The notes beneath the pieces were generated by a model. It was not told where the DNA came from, ran no database searches, and worked only from the letters and a program-made list of their open reading frames with translations. From JBGRQB01 sp041725875 (GTDB lineage: Bacteria; Bacteroidota; Ignavibacteria; Ignavibacteriales; Melioribacteraceae), in the NCBI GenBank assembly GCA_041725875.1, contig JBGRQB010000111.1, positions 1-14,383 of the forward strand: DNA of 14,383 nucleotides, in the 5' to 3' direction. Made by a program: the position numbers and the translations under genes. Of the stretch, positions 6,551-14,383 are shown one piece after another (positions within the stretch are counted from its first letter, which is position 1; the number at the start of each line of letters is the position of its first letter).

Positions 6551-7324
6551 TCAACTTTTTATTGTTTTTGTTGTATCTGAAAATTGAAGTTTTACCGGCA
6601 TTGAAAAAGTCTTTTTAACATCTCCGTTACCATTCTGATCTATCAAAGTGACCTTTCCGTTTGCTTTAAGAATTTGATAATCTGAAGATTTTCCTTTCAA
6701 TTTCTGTAATTTTACATTTGCCGAGTTTCCTTTTTTCTGCTTACTCTTTTCAGCACTTTGGTTCTCGCCTGCTGCTTCAGAACCCTTTTGCGAACCTTCG
6801 GCTGCTCCGGCTTCCTTTTTATCTCCGCCAATTAGTGCATCAATTTTACTGCCGAGTTTATCCATTTTCTTCTGATCATCTGCCGATAATATTTTCTCAT
6901 TGTTTTCACCAACAATTTGATCTCTTTTCTTAAATAGCTCTTCCACTGAATTCATCAGCTTTTCAGAAGGTTTCTTTCCTCTTGTTTTTTTAAGAAGCTC
7001 GTCTAATTGTCCGTTAATCTTACTTAACTCTTCTTTCTCTTTTGAAGAAAGGTTTTTCTCTACACCTTTTTTAACAATACTGTCCATCTCTTCAAGAAAA
7101 GAGTTTATTTTTTTCATTTTCTCAGATGAGAGATTCAATTCGGTAAGTTTTTTATCTGCTGCAACTTTGAACAATTTTTGCGATTCGTCACTCAGGTTAA
7201 GTGAGTCGTTTTTTTGTTTTGCGATCTTTTCAGGTGTTTCTTTTTGTTGGGTTTCATTCTCTTTTTGTGCTTGTGTTACCTGTGCCCTGTTCTGAACTCC
7301 TGCTGCTTCTGTTTTGTCAATCAT
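6551..7324 (-). CDS. Hypothetical Lys/Glu-rich helical protein
   Basis: A 257-residue protein I do not recognise. It has no signal peptide or membrane segment, no cysteine or tryptophan, and very few aromatic residues. Residues 1-40 are Gln/Glu/Lys-rich and probably disordered. A segment NDSLNLSDESQKLF follows, reminiscent of short motifs in FlgM-like and flagellar-exported proteins, but not enough for a call. About 60-170 is charged amphipathic helix with coiled-coil character, 170-205 is an Ala/Gly/Ser/Gln linker, and 205-257 looks like short beta strands (YQILKANGKVTLIDQNGNGDV). The ATG at 7322-7324 has GAGGA five bases upstream, so the start is secure. It is divergent from the CheB-like gene. 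A scaffold or motility-associated role is a guess from that neighbour alone. Confidence 0.8.
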   Translation of the reverse strand: MIDKTEAAGVQNRAQVTQAQKENETQQKETPEKIAKQKNDSLNLSDESQKLFKVAADKKLTELNLSSEKMKKINSFLEEMDSIVKKGVEKNLSSKEKEELSKINGQLDELLKKTRGKKPSEKLMNSVEELFKKRDQIVGENNEKILSADDQKKMDKLGSKIDALIGGDKKEAGAAEGSQKGSEAAGENQSAEKSKQKKGNSANVKLQKLKGKSSDYQILKANGKVTLIDQNGNGDVKKTFSMPVKLQFSDTTKTIKS

Positions 7325-7569
7325 TTTATCCTCGTAGTTTTTCAGAAATAGAATTAGCTAAACAAATATAATTCTGAATTTATCAGATAGAGAAAAAATT
7401 AAACGAAATACCGATAATAGCAGATGAATTGCGAATTTAAGAAAGCAGAATGCAGATCCTTATAATATAGATAGGGCAATAAAATGCTTAAGCTGAATAA
7501 GAGTCTATTGTCCGTTAATAATTTTTTTTATAAATTGAATGTCTTCCAAATCAAAGTCTGGTTAATGAA
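7325..7569. promoter_or_regulatory. Divergent intergenic region between the hypothetical gene and cheB-like gene
   Basis: Both flanking genes read outward from these 245 bases. On the minus strand TATATTTG (7363-7370) fits the Bacteroidota -7 consensus TAnnTTTG, about 40 bases before the hypothetical gene, but I see no matching -33 element. On the plus strand a TATAAT is present at 7461-7466, and TTGTCC (7508-7513) with TAAATT (7531-7536) is 17 bases apart, closer to the CheB-like start. All are weak in such AT-rich DNA. An 8-bp palindrome GCTTAAGC is at 7486-7493. Confidence 0.3.
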
Positions 7570-8544
7570 ATGAGAATTCTCGTTGTTGAAGACGATTCTT
7601 CAAGTCGTCTGTTATTGAAAAAAATTTTAAAGAAAGATAATTATGAAATTTCCCTTACCTCAAACGGGCAACAAGCCTGGGAAGCTTTACAAAAATCTGA
7701 ATATGATGCTGTAATTACCGATTGGATGATGCCTGAACTTGACGGACTCGAGTTAATTAATAAAATCAGAAAATCGATAAAACCAGCTCCGGTAATTATG
7801 ATGATTACTGCTCTTGCTTCGCAGGAAGCTTTGGATAAAGCTCTTTCAGCCGGTGCAGATGATTTTATTACAAAGCCGATAGATGTGGAAGATGTTAAAA
7901 AACGACTTGAAAATTCATTAAATCAACAAAAATCCGCAACAAACATAAAGCTGGATAATGAAAAGATTAAAAAACCGGATTTTAAAGGAGTCTGCATTGC
8001 CACAAGTACCGGTGGGCCTCAGACTCTTCTACAATTATTTGAAAAAATAAAGCCAACAGATAAAGCCGCGTTTTTTATCGTACTTCACGGTCCGGCCTGG
8101 ATGCTGAAAGCATTTCCGAAAAAGATTCAATATGTCTCAAAAATGAAAGTTGAGCTTGCAAGTTCGGGAATGGAAATAAAACCGGGTACAATTTATCTTG
8201 CTCCCGGCGAAATTCATACAATGGTAGATCCGGTAACCAGAACTCTCCAACTTGTAGATTCTCCTCCTGAAAATTTTGTAAAACCATCTGCCGATCCTTT
8301 ATTTAAAAGTGTTGCAAAACTCTTTGGCAATAACACAATTGGTGTGGTTTTAACAGGAATGGGTCGCGACGGAAGTATTGGAGCGGGGTTTGTAAAAGCC
8401 TCTGACGGCTATGTTATTACCCAGGATCCGGAGTCTGCAATCCTTCCTTCTATGCCTTCATCGGTAATAGAATTGAGAATTCAAGACAAAATTGCACATT
8501 TGGATAAAATCCCTGAGATTCTCGAGAAAAAATTAAATAATTAA
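7570..8544 (+). CDS. cheB: CheB-type response regulator / protein-glutamate methylesterase
   Basis: A 324-residue cytoplasmic two-domain protein. The receiver domain (1-118) has the acidic pair D8/D9, phospho-acceptor D51, T80 and K102. A short lysine-rich linker leads to a CheB domain (138-322), which removes methyl groups from, or deamidates, chemoreceptor glutamates when the receiver is phosphorylated. The catalytic triad can be placed at S146 (IATSTGGP), H173 (VLHGP) and D267 (TGMGRDG), so it should be active. The residues after the histidine read HGPAWMLKAF rather than the usual HMP plus FTxSFA, which is divergent. No other chemotaxis gene is in the window, so the receptor or kinase partner is elsewhere. 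The ribosome site before the ATG at 7570 is weak. Chemotaxis or a chemosensory-like pathway controlling something else are both possible. Confidence 0.9.
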   Translation: MRILVVEDDSSSRLLLKKILKKDNYEISLTSNGQQAWEALQKSEYDAVITDWMMPELDGLELINKIRKSIKPAPVIMMITALASQEALDKALSAGADDFITKPIDVEDVKKRLENSLNQQKSATNIKLDNEKIKKPDFKGVCIATSTGGPQTLLQLFEKIKPTDKAAFFIVLHGPAWMLKAFPKKIQYVSKMKVELASSGMEIKPGTIYLAPGEIHTMVDPVTRTLQLVDSPPENFVKPSADPLFKSVAKLFGNNTIGVVLTGMGRDGSIGAGFVKASDGYVITQDPESAILPSMPSSVIELRIQDKIAHLDKIPEILEKKLNN

Positions 8545-8554
8545 TTTTTTCTCG
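8523..8554 (+). terminator. Hairpin overlapping the cheB stop codon
   Basis: Perfect 14-bp inverted repeat: arm 8523-8536, loop ATAA, arm 8541-8554, with outer CGAG/CTCG pairs and an A6/T6 core. The stop codon (8542-8544) lies inside the right arm. The T run is within the stem rather than after it, so the strand pairing is AT-rich. It is probably a terminator for cheB, with lower efficiency than the others. Confidence 0.6.
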
Positions 8555-8590
8555 ATTTATTGTAAAACTCTTCCTTTTTTCATCAAATAA

Positions 8591-8641
8591 TTGGTAAATT
8601 ACAATAATATAATTTTACATTATTTGTAATTTCTATTGGAG
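8591..8641 (+). promoter_or_regulatory. mutAB leader: TATAAT flanked by inverted repeat, and ribosome site
   Basis: The 9-bp arms AAATTACAA (8596-8604) and TTGTAATTT (8624-8632) are perfect inverted repeats separated by 19 bases. The spacer contains a consensus TATAAT (8608-8613), though no good -35 hexamer lies 16-18 bases upstream. GGAG (8638-8641) follows, seven bases before the mutA ATG. The arms could be an operator across the promoter or, if transcription starts upstream, a leader hairpin near the ribosome site. Confidence 0.4.
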
Positions 8642-8648
8642 ATGAGAA

Positions 8649-10820
8649 ATGTCAGAAGTGCAAAACAACAATTCTGAAATTAAATTGGAAAAAGAACTCA
8701 ATCTTCTGGACGAGTTCGCTCCTCCCACGTATGACGAATGGAAGGAAAAAGTTGTAGCGGATCTGAAAGGTGCTCCTTTCGAGAAAAAACTACTTACTAA
8801 AACTTACGAAGGTATTACACTTCAACCAATCTACACACAAAACGACATCAAAGATCTTCCTCACTTAGAAAATACTCCCGGTTTTAACGAATATGTACGT
8901 AGCTCAAACGCTGCCGGATATTTAAAAAAATCTTGGGATATAAGTCAGGAACTTCCATACGGATTGGCAGAAGATTTTAACGCTGCATTAAAAACAGATC
9001 TTGAAAGAGGTCAGACTGCAATAAACATCAAACTTGACACAGCAACTTTAAAAGGTCTTGATGCAGATTATGCTCAAGAAACTGAAGTTGGAAACGGTGT
9101 TTCAATCTCAGGATTGAAAAGTCTGGAAAGAGCTTTTGACGGAGTTGATATTACAAAATATCCAATTCACGTTGATGCAGGATTTTCTTCATTCCCTTTC
9201 CACTCCGTACTTTGTGCGTACGCTAAAAAGAACAATGTTGATATGTCTAAAGTAAAAGGCTTTGTAACTGCCGATCCTGTTGCTTATTTGGCGGTTAACG
9301 GAAGCTTACCAATTACTTTGGATTATGCTTATAATAAAATGAAAGTTACAACTGAACATGCTGCCGGTAACAACTCTGAATTAAAAACAGTTGGCGTTAG
9401 CGGACTTGCATATCACAATGCTGGTGCAAGTGCAACTCAGGAGCTTGCAATTGTTATGTCAACTGCTTCAGAATATTTAACTCAGTTAACTGAACGCGGT
9501 CTTGATATTAACGTTGCTGCAAAAGCAGTTCAGTTTACATTTGGAATTGGTACTTTCTACTTTATGGAAATTGCAAAATTAAGAGCTGCAAGATTAATGT
9601 GGGCAAAAATTGTTGAAGCATTTGGCGGTGACGCTGAAGCTCAAAAAATGACAATCCACGCAAGATGCTCAAACTATACTCAAACAATTCTTGATCCTTA
9701 TGTAAATATGTTAAGAACCACTACTGAAGCTTTTTCAGCTGTTATTGGTGGTGCTGACAGTATTACAACTAACCCGTTTGACGAAACGACAGGAACTCCA
9801 GATGAATTTTCAAGAAGAATTTCAAGAAACACTCAGATTATTCTTAAAGAAGAATCTCATCTTGATTCTTTAATAGATCCTGCCGGTGGTTCTTTCTACG
9901 TAGAAAGATTAACTCACGAAGTTTCTCAGGAAGCCTGGAAATTGTTCCAGACTATTGAAGAAAAAGGCGGAATAGTTAAAGCTCTTGAAGAAGGTTTTGT
10001 TCAGGAAGAAATTGAAAAAGTTGTTGCCGACAGAAACAAAGATTACGGTAAACGTAAATCTGTAATTGTTGGTTCAAATATGTATGCAAATGTTAAAGAA
10101 GAAAAACTTGCAGACAAAACTCCTGATCACAAATCAATATTTGCAAAACGTTCAGATTATTTACAAAAATTCAGAGTTTCCGGATCACAGGAAATTGATA
10201 AAAACATTCTTGAAAAATTAAACTCTCTTATTAATGATATGTCAGCTGGCGCAATCACAACTGCAGCTGATGCAATTCTTGAAGGCGCTACTCTTGGTGA
10301 AGTTACAAAAGCAACCAGAGCTACTGCAGGAGAATCTGTAAAAGTAACTCCTGTTAAACTTCACAGAGCATCTGAATTATTTGAAAATTTAAGAAACGCT
10401 GCTGAAAAATTTGAAAAAGAAACTGGTTCAAAACCAAAAATCTTCTTAGCTAATATGGGTGCTTTAAGAACTCATAAAGCTCGTGCAGATTTCTCAAGAG
10501 GATTTTTTGAAGTTGGCGGATTTGAAATAGTTTACCCTGACGGATTTGAAACTCCTGAAGATGCTGCAAAAGCAGTTGTTGAATCAGGTGCATGTGCAAC
10601 TGTTATCTGTTCAATCGATGATAACTATCCTGAAATTGTTCCTGGTCTTGCAAAAAATATTAAAGATAAAAATCCTGATATGACTTTAGTTCTTGCTGGT
10701 TATCCAAAAGATCAGATTGAAGCTCACAAAGCATCAGGTGTTGACGAATTTATCTTTATGGGTGCGGATGTTTACCAGTTATTAACAAAATTGATGACTA
10801 AAATAGGAGCGTTGAAATAA
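8649..10820 (+). CDS. mutA: Methylmalonyl-CoA mutase, small (alpha) subunit
   Basis: The non-catalytic partner of MutB, 723 residues. It keeps the mutase barrel (about residues 40-540; FGIGTFYFMEIAKLRAARLMWAKI, ADSITTNPFDE, DPAGGSFYVE) and a C-terminal flavodoxin-like domain (about 595-723). In that domain the cobalamin motif DxHxxG is replaced by ALRTHKARAD, so it should not bind B12; this is the known state of small subunits. At 723 residues it is longer than the roughly 620-640 I recall for well-studied small subunits, mainly because it keeps a helical linker near 535-590 like that of the large subunit. The ATG at 8649 has GGAG upstream. Its stop overlaps the mutB start by one base, giving coupled translation and 1:1 subunits. 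Confidence 0.95.
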   Translation: MSEVQNNNSEIKLEKELNLLDEFAPPTYDEWKEKVVADLKGAPFEKKLLTKTYEGITLQPIYTQNDIKDLPHLENTPGFNEYVRSSNAAGYLKKSWDISQELPYGLAEDFNAALKTDLERGQTAINIKLDTATLKGLDADYAQETEVGNGVSISGLKSLERAFDGVDITKYPIHVDAGFSSFPFHSVLCAYAKKNNVDMSKVKGFVTADPVAYLAVNGSLPITLDYAYNKMKVTTEHAAGNNSELKTVGVSGLAYHNAGASATQELAIVMSTASEYLTQLTERGLDINVAAKAVQFTFGIGTFYFMEIAKLRAARLMWAKIVEAFGGDAEAQKMTIHARCSNYTQTILDPYVNMLRTTTEAFSAVIGGADSITTNPFDETTGTPDEFSRRISRNTQIILKEESHLDSLIDPAGGSFYVERLTHEVSQEAWKLFQTIEEKGGIVKALEEGFVQEEIEKVVADRNKDYGKRKSVIVGSNMYANVKEEKLADKTPDHKSIFAKRSDYLQKFRVSGSQEIDKNILEKLNSLINDMSAGAITTAADAILEGATLGEVTKATRATAGESVKVTPVKLHRASELFENLRNAAEKFEKETGSKPKIFLANMGALRTHKARADFSRGFFEVGGFEIVYPDGFETPEDAAKAVVESGACATVICSIDDNYPEIVPGLAKNIKDKNPDMTLVLAGYPKDQIEAHKASGVDEFIFMGADVYQLLTKLMTKIGALK

Positions 10821-12991
10821 TGAAACGACCTGATTTTAAAAACATAAATCTAGATTTGAAACCTAACAAAGTTTCATACGAAGACTGGGCTGCCAGATTT
10901 AAAGACGAAACTGGCAAATCAGTTGAAGAATTTGTTTTGGAAACAATGGAAAAAATTAATGTAAAACCATTGTACACAGGCGAAGATATCAAAGATGCAC
11001 AACATCTTAATTATATGGCAGGTCTTCCTCCGTTTTTCCGCGGACCATATAGCTCAATGTATGTTAGTCGTCCTTGGACTGTAAGACAGTATGCCGGTTT
11101 CTCAACAGCAGAAGAATCAAACGCATTCTACAGAAGAAACCTTGCTGCAGGTCAGAAAGGTCTTTCAGTTGCATTTGACCTTGCAACCCACCGCGGTTAC
11201 GATTCAGATCATCAGCGTGTTGTTGGTGATGTTGGTAAAGCCGGTGTTGCTATTGACTCAATTGAAGATATGAAAATTTTGTTCGACGGAATTCCATTGG
11301 ATAAAATGTCTGTATCAATGACAATGAACGGTGCGGTTCTTCCTGTATTGGCTTTCTATATTTTAGCCGGTGAAGAACAAGGTGTTGATCAGTCATTACT
11401 TTCAGGTACAATCCAGAATGATATTCTTAAAGAATATATGGTACGTAACACGTACATCTATCCGCCGGAACAATCAATAAAAATTATTGCTGATATTTTT
11501 GAATATACTTCACAGAAAATGCCTAAGTTTAACAGTATCTCAATTTCAGGTTACCATATGCAGGAAGCTGGTGCTACTGCGGATCTTGAAATGGCTTACA
11601 CTTTGGCTGACGGTCTTGAATATGTTAAAACCGGTATCAAAGCCGGATTGGATGTAGATGCATTTGCACCTCGTCTTTCTTTCTTCTGGGCCGAAGGTAT
11701 GAACTACTTTATGGAAGTTGCAAAATTAAGAGCAGCAAGATTGATCTGGGCTAAACTTATCAAACAGTTTAATCCTAAAAACCCAAAATCTATGTCATTG
11801 AGAACTCACTCTCAGACTTCCGGTTGGTCATTAACTGAACAAGATCCTTTCAACAATGTTGTAAGAACCTGTATGGAAGCTATGGCAGCAACTTTGGGTC
11901 ATACTCAGTCACTTCATACAAACGCACTTGATGAAGCAATTGCATTACCTACTGATTTCTCAGCTCGTATTGCACGTAACACTCAGTTATATCTTCAGGA
12001 TGAAACAAAAATATGTAAAGTAATCGATCCTTGGGGCGGTTCTTATTATGTTGAAGCACTTGTTCAACAGCTTCTTAAAAAAGGATGGGATCATATCCTT
12101 GAAGTTGAAGAATATGGTGGCATGACAAAAGCTATTGAAGCCGGTATTCCGAAAATGAGAATTGAAGAAGCCGCTGCAAGACGCCAGGCAAGAATTGACT
12201 CAGGTTCTGAAACAATTGTTGGTGTTAACAAACACAGACTTGAAAAAGAAGATCCTATTGAAATTCTTGATATTGATAACACAGCTGTTAGAATTTCACA
12301 GATAAAAAGATTACAAGAACTTAAAAAGAACAGAAACGAAGATGATGTAAGAGCTTCTCTTGAAGCTATTACAAAATGTGCCGAAACAAAAGAAGGTAAC
12401 TTACTTGATTTAGCTGTTAAAGCAGCAAGAGTAAGAGCTTCATTAGGCGAAATTTCCGATGCTGTTGAAAAAGTTAGCGGCCGCTATCAGGCAGTTATTC
12501 GTTCTGTATCAGGTGTTTACAGCAGTGAATACAAAGGTGATGATATGGTAGATAAAGCAAGAGAAATGACTGATAAATTTGCAGAAGAAGAAGGACGCCG
12601 TCCTCGTATTCTTATTGCAAAAATGGGTCAGGACGGTCACGACCGTGGTGCAAAAGTAGTTGCAACTGCTTATGCTGATATGGGATTTGACGTTGACGTT
12701 GGTCCTTTATTCCAGACTCCGGAAGAGACAGCAAAAATGGCTGTTGAAAATGATGTTCACGTTGTTGGTATGAGTTCACTTGCTGCAGGTCACAAAACAT
12801 TGTTGCCACAGCTTGTAGAAGAACTTAAAAAACTTGGTCGCGAAGATATAGTTGTAATCGCAGGTGGTGTAATTCCGGCACAGGATTATGATTATCTTTA
12901 CGAACATGGCGCTGCTGCAATTTTTGGTCCCGGTACCAAAATTCCTGGCGCTGCAATTACTATTATGGAAGAAATCAACAAAAGAAACTAA
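10820..12991 (+). CDS. mutB: Methylmalonyl-CoA mutase, large (beta) catalytic subunit
   Basis: The adenosylcobalamin-dependent enzyme interconverting succinyl-CoA and (R)-methylmalonyl-CoA. Its 723 residues are full length. The substrate barrel carries RPWTVRQYAGFSTAEESN with Y91, then R209 in VRNTYIYPPEQS and Y245/H246 in ISGYHMQEAG; all sit two positions from Y89, R207, Y243 and H244 of the Propionibacterium enzyme. The cobalamin domain has the complete signature D605-x-H607-x2-G610, then SxL at 652-654, then GG at 682-683, with family spacing. H607 would be the lower axial ligand to cobalt. The start ATG overlaps the mutA stop (TAATG), with GGAG eleven bases upstream. No epimerase, MeaB chaperone or carboxylase gene follows; a strong terminator closes the operon. 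Confidence 0.98.
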   Translation: MKRPDFKNINLDLKPNKVSYEDWAARFKDETGKSVEEFVLETMEKINVKPLYTGEDIKDAQHLNYMAGLPPFFRGPYSSMYVSRPWTVRQYAGFSTAEESNAFYRRNLAAGQKGLSVAFDLATHRGYDSDHQRVVGDVGKAGVAIDSIEDMKILFDGIPLDKMSVSMTMNGAVLPVLAFYILAGEEQGVDQSLLSGTIQNDILKEYMVRNTYIYPPEQSIKIIADIFEYTSQKMPKFNSISISGYHMQEAGATADLEMAYTLADGLEYVKTGIKAGLDVDAFAPRLSFFWAEGMNYFMEVAKLRAARLIWAKLIKQFNPKNPKSMSLRTHSQTSGWSLTEQDPFNNVVRTCMEAMAATLGHTQSLHTNALDEAIALPTDFSARIARNTQLYLQDETKICKVIDPWGGSYYVEALVQQLLKKGWDHILEVEEYGGMTKAIEAGIPKMRIEEAAARRQARIDSGSETIVGVNKHRLEKEDPIEILDIDNTAVRISQIKRLQELKKNRNEDDVRASLEAITKCAETKEGNLLDLAVKAARVRASLGEISDAVEKVSGRYQAVIRSVSGVYSSEYKGDDMVDKAREMTDKFAEEEGRRPRILIAKMGQDGHDRGAKVVATAYADMGFDVDVGPLFQTPEETAKMAVENDVHVVGMSSLAAGHKTLLPQLVEELKKLGREDIVVIAGGVIPAQDYDYLYEHGAAAIFGPGTKIPGAAITIMEEINKRN

Positions 12992-12996
12992 TAAAT

Positions 12997-13023
12997 AAAA
13001 ATCCCGCTTAGGCGGGATTTTTT
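12997..13023. terminator. Strong hairpin terminator after mutB
   Basis: The stem has a GC-rich core ATCCCGC (13001-13007) and GCGGGAT (13012-13018), loop TTAG, extended by four A:T pairs on the outside (12997-13000 with 13019-13022) and ending in a T run. It starts six bases after the mutB stop. The same structure gives a T run on the minus strand and lies ten bases past the stop of the LamG gene, so it serves both converging genes. Confidence 0.93.
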
Positions 13024-13032
13024 AATTAAAAG

Positions 13033-14383
13033 CTATTTTGCTTCGTTATATAAATTATTAATCTCTACATCGGTTAAAACTCTGTTATAAATTCTAAGAT
13101 CGTCAATTGCCCCTTTATAGTAAGCCATTGTACCAAAACCAATATGCAAATCAGTAGCTGTATTCACAATATTTTTACCAGTATGATCATTTTCAGATTT
13201 TAATTCACCGTTAATGTACATTTTAAGTGTGCCATTATCCCATATCCACGTAACATGGTACCAATTATTCCAACTAACAGTTTGCGGACTTCCCCAAGCT
13301 GCATTATTAGTAAAACCGCCACCATTATTAAGAATGTAATTATAAAACTTATTATCCCAAAAATAGTTACTATACTCTCCGGTTGAAAAATCAAGTTTTC
13401 CCTTATAAATAATATAAGTTGACGATTGCGGATTAACAGAACTTGGTTTCATCCAATATGAAATTGAAATTTTTTGATTTACTGGTGACAAATTATTATG
13501 ATCTGGAATTGTAATTTGGTCATTTGCTCCATCTAAATACATAGCTTTATTACTTACACCGTGTCTGTTCGTTGTTGCAACTGCACCAGAAATTACTCCA
13601 TTGCTACATAATCCAGTTGTTTCGGTAGCATTACCATCAAACAACCATTCACCAACCAATCCATTTGTAGGTATACCTTGAGGGGTTTCAAAAGTAAGCG
13701 TTAACGGAATATTAGAAAATTGTTCTAACTCGGTTTTTGTGTATTGTTTAACAATTGAACTAAAACCAGGTTTGGAAACAGTCATTTCACAAGTATCAAA
13801 ATTATCTTTCATATATATAGTAGTAATTGAATCACCCAGTTCGCCAGCATAAAGTGTATCAGTAACATTTTTTATAAATATGTTGGAATTAGTTAAAACT
13901 AGTTTTTGCTGAGATAAATCGAACATAAAAGTTTGTAACATCAATTTAAAGGTCTTTGCTATTTGAAAACCAAAAGTAGCATATCCAAAATCTGATGCAC
14001 TACCATTTGCTTCCAAAACTTCAGGTACAACATGAGTTGTTTGTTCTTCAACAATATTGAAAGAAATATTAAGTGGATCATCTACTAATTTTGCTTTTTC
14101 AGAACCTTCTTTGGGACTGATATATAATATGTTATTATTTTCGTCCAATAAAAGGAATTCTGTTAAACTATAGTTTTCTTCAACGGCAAAGCTTAGGGGA
14201 GCGCTTATAAAAGTACCACTCATTTTAAACATTTCAAGTTTTTGTTGATTGTATACTACATCATTGTTTTGATTTTCAACTGTAACAACAGCATATCTGA
14301 CATCATCAACATTTTTAGCCTTTTTTAGCCCTGGTTGATAAGATAACTTCATCGTTCCGGTTCTACTTATTGGTTCATTAATT
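13033..14383 (-). CDS. LamG-domain surface or secreted protein, 5' end missing
   Basis: The frame is open to the right edge, and the first internal Met (ATG 14350-14352) has no signal peptide or ribosome site, so the real start lies beyond the window. Numbered from that Met there are 439 residues. About 228-439 is a laminin-G-like/concanavalin A-like domain: GLVGEWLFDGNATE, then AMYLDGANDQITIPD, ISISYWMKP, WYHVTWIWDNGTLKMYINGEL and YKGAIDDLRIYNRVLTDVEINNLY. The preceding part is beta-rich and Asn/Thr-rich (SGTFISAPLSFAVEENYSLTEFLLLDENNNILY) and I cannot name it. Such proteins usually bind carbohydrate or other ligands outside the cell. No type IX secretion tail is present at the C-terminus, which ends NLYNEAK. 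A lipoprotein or signal sequence is expected upstream but unseen. Confidence 0.85.
   Translation of the reverse strand, partial: INEPISRTGTMKLSYQPGLKKAKNVDDVRYAVVTVENQNNDVVYNQQKLEMFKMSGTFISAPLSFAVEENYSLTEFLLLDENNNILYISPKEGSEKAKLVDDPLNISFNIVEEQTTHVVPEVLEANGSASDFGYATFGFQIAKTFKLMLQTFMFDLSQQKLVLTNSNIFIKNVTDTLYAGELGDSITTIYMKDNFDTCEMTVSKPGFSSIVKQYTKTELEQFSNIPLTLTFETPQGIPTNGLVGEWLFDGNATETTGLCSNGVISGAVATTNRHGVSNKAMYLDGANDQITIPDHNNLSPVNQKISISYWMKPSSVNPQSSTYIIYKGKLDFSTGEYSNYFWDNKFYNYILNNGGGFTNNAAWGSPQTVSWNNWYHVTWIWDNGTLKMYINGELKSENDHTGKNIVNTATDLHIGFGTMAYYKGAIDDLRIYNRVLTDVEINNLYNEAK

Noticed and set aside
7410..7417. Flagellar sigma-28-like -10 element (ACCGATAA) upstream of the CheB-like gene
   Set aside because: No TAAA -35 element lies about 15 bases upstream, and the site is 150 bases from the gene start.
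8545..8648. Cobalamin riboswitch ahead of mutAB
   Set aside because: Only about 100 very AT-rich bases are available and no B12-box-like GC-rich core is visible.

Overview
The window is a compact, AT-rich bacterial chromosome segment. It reads as the Bacteroidota/Ignavibacteria (FCB) kind, judged from separate MutA and MutB subunits, a type I glutamine synthetase without the adenylylation tyrosine, a LamG surface protein and A/T-rich intergenic DNA. This lineage call is an inference from gene content and style, not from a marker gene. No rRNA, tRNA, CRISPR array or insertion sequence was seen.

Layout. Positions 1-293 hold no gene. On the minus strand follow a DMT/EamA transporter (294-1187), glutamine synthetase glnA (1260-2639) and enolase eno (2736-4028), with terminator hairpins before and after glnA. 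On the plus strand comes a small putative metal or Fe-S group: a DUF134 regulator (4269-4721), a hotdog-thioesterase/NifX-like fusion (4723-5460) and a COG0731-type radical SAM protein (5583-6521). A minus-strand gene of unknown function (6551-7324) is divergent from a CheB-type receiver/methylesterase (7570-8544). The plus-strand mutA-mutB operon (8649-12991) encodes both methylmalonyl-CoA mutase subunits and ends in a strong terminator. A minus-strand LamG-domain protein (13033 to the right edge) is cut off at its 5' end.

How the genes work together. eno and glnA are central-metabolism housekeeping genes, probably transcribed separately. mutAB interconverts succinyl-CoA and (R)-methylmalonyl-CoA, for propionate formation or for propionyl-CoA use; the epimerase and the MeaB chaperone are not in this window. 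The 4.2-6.5 kb group is the least conventional part. Its first gene has a 14-bp perfect palindrome lying exactly between plausible -35 and -10 hexamers. Its second gene joins two normally separate protein families with no linker, at a point where a ribosome-binding-site-like sequence and an internal ATG are still present. That junction, the palindrome, and an inverted repeat around a TATAAT in the mutAB leader are the items most worth checking.
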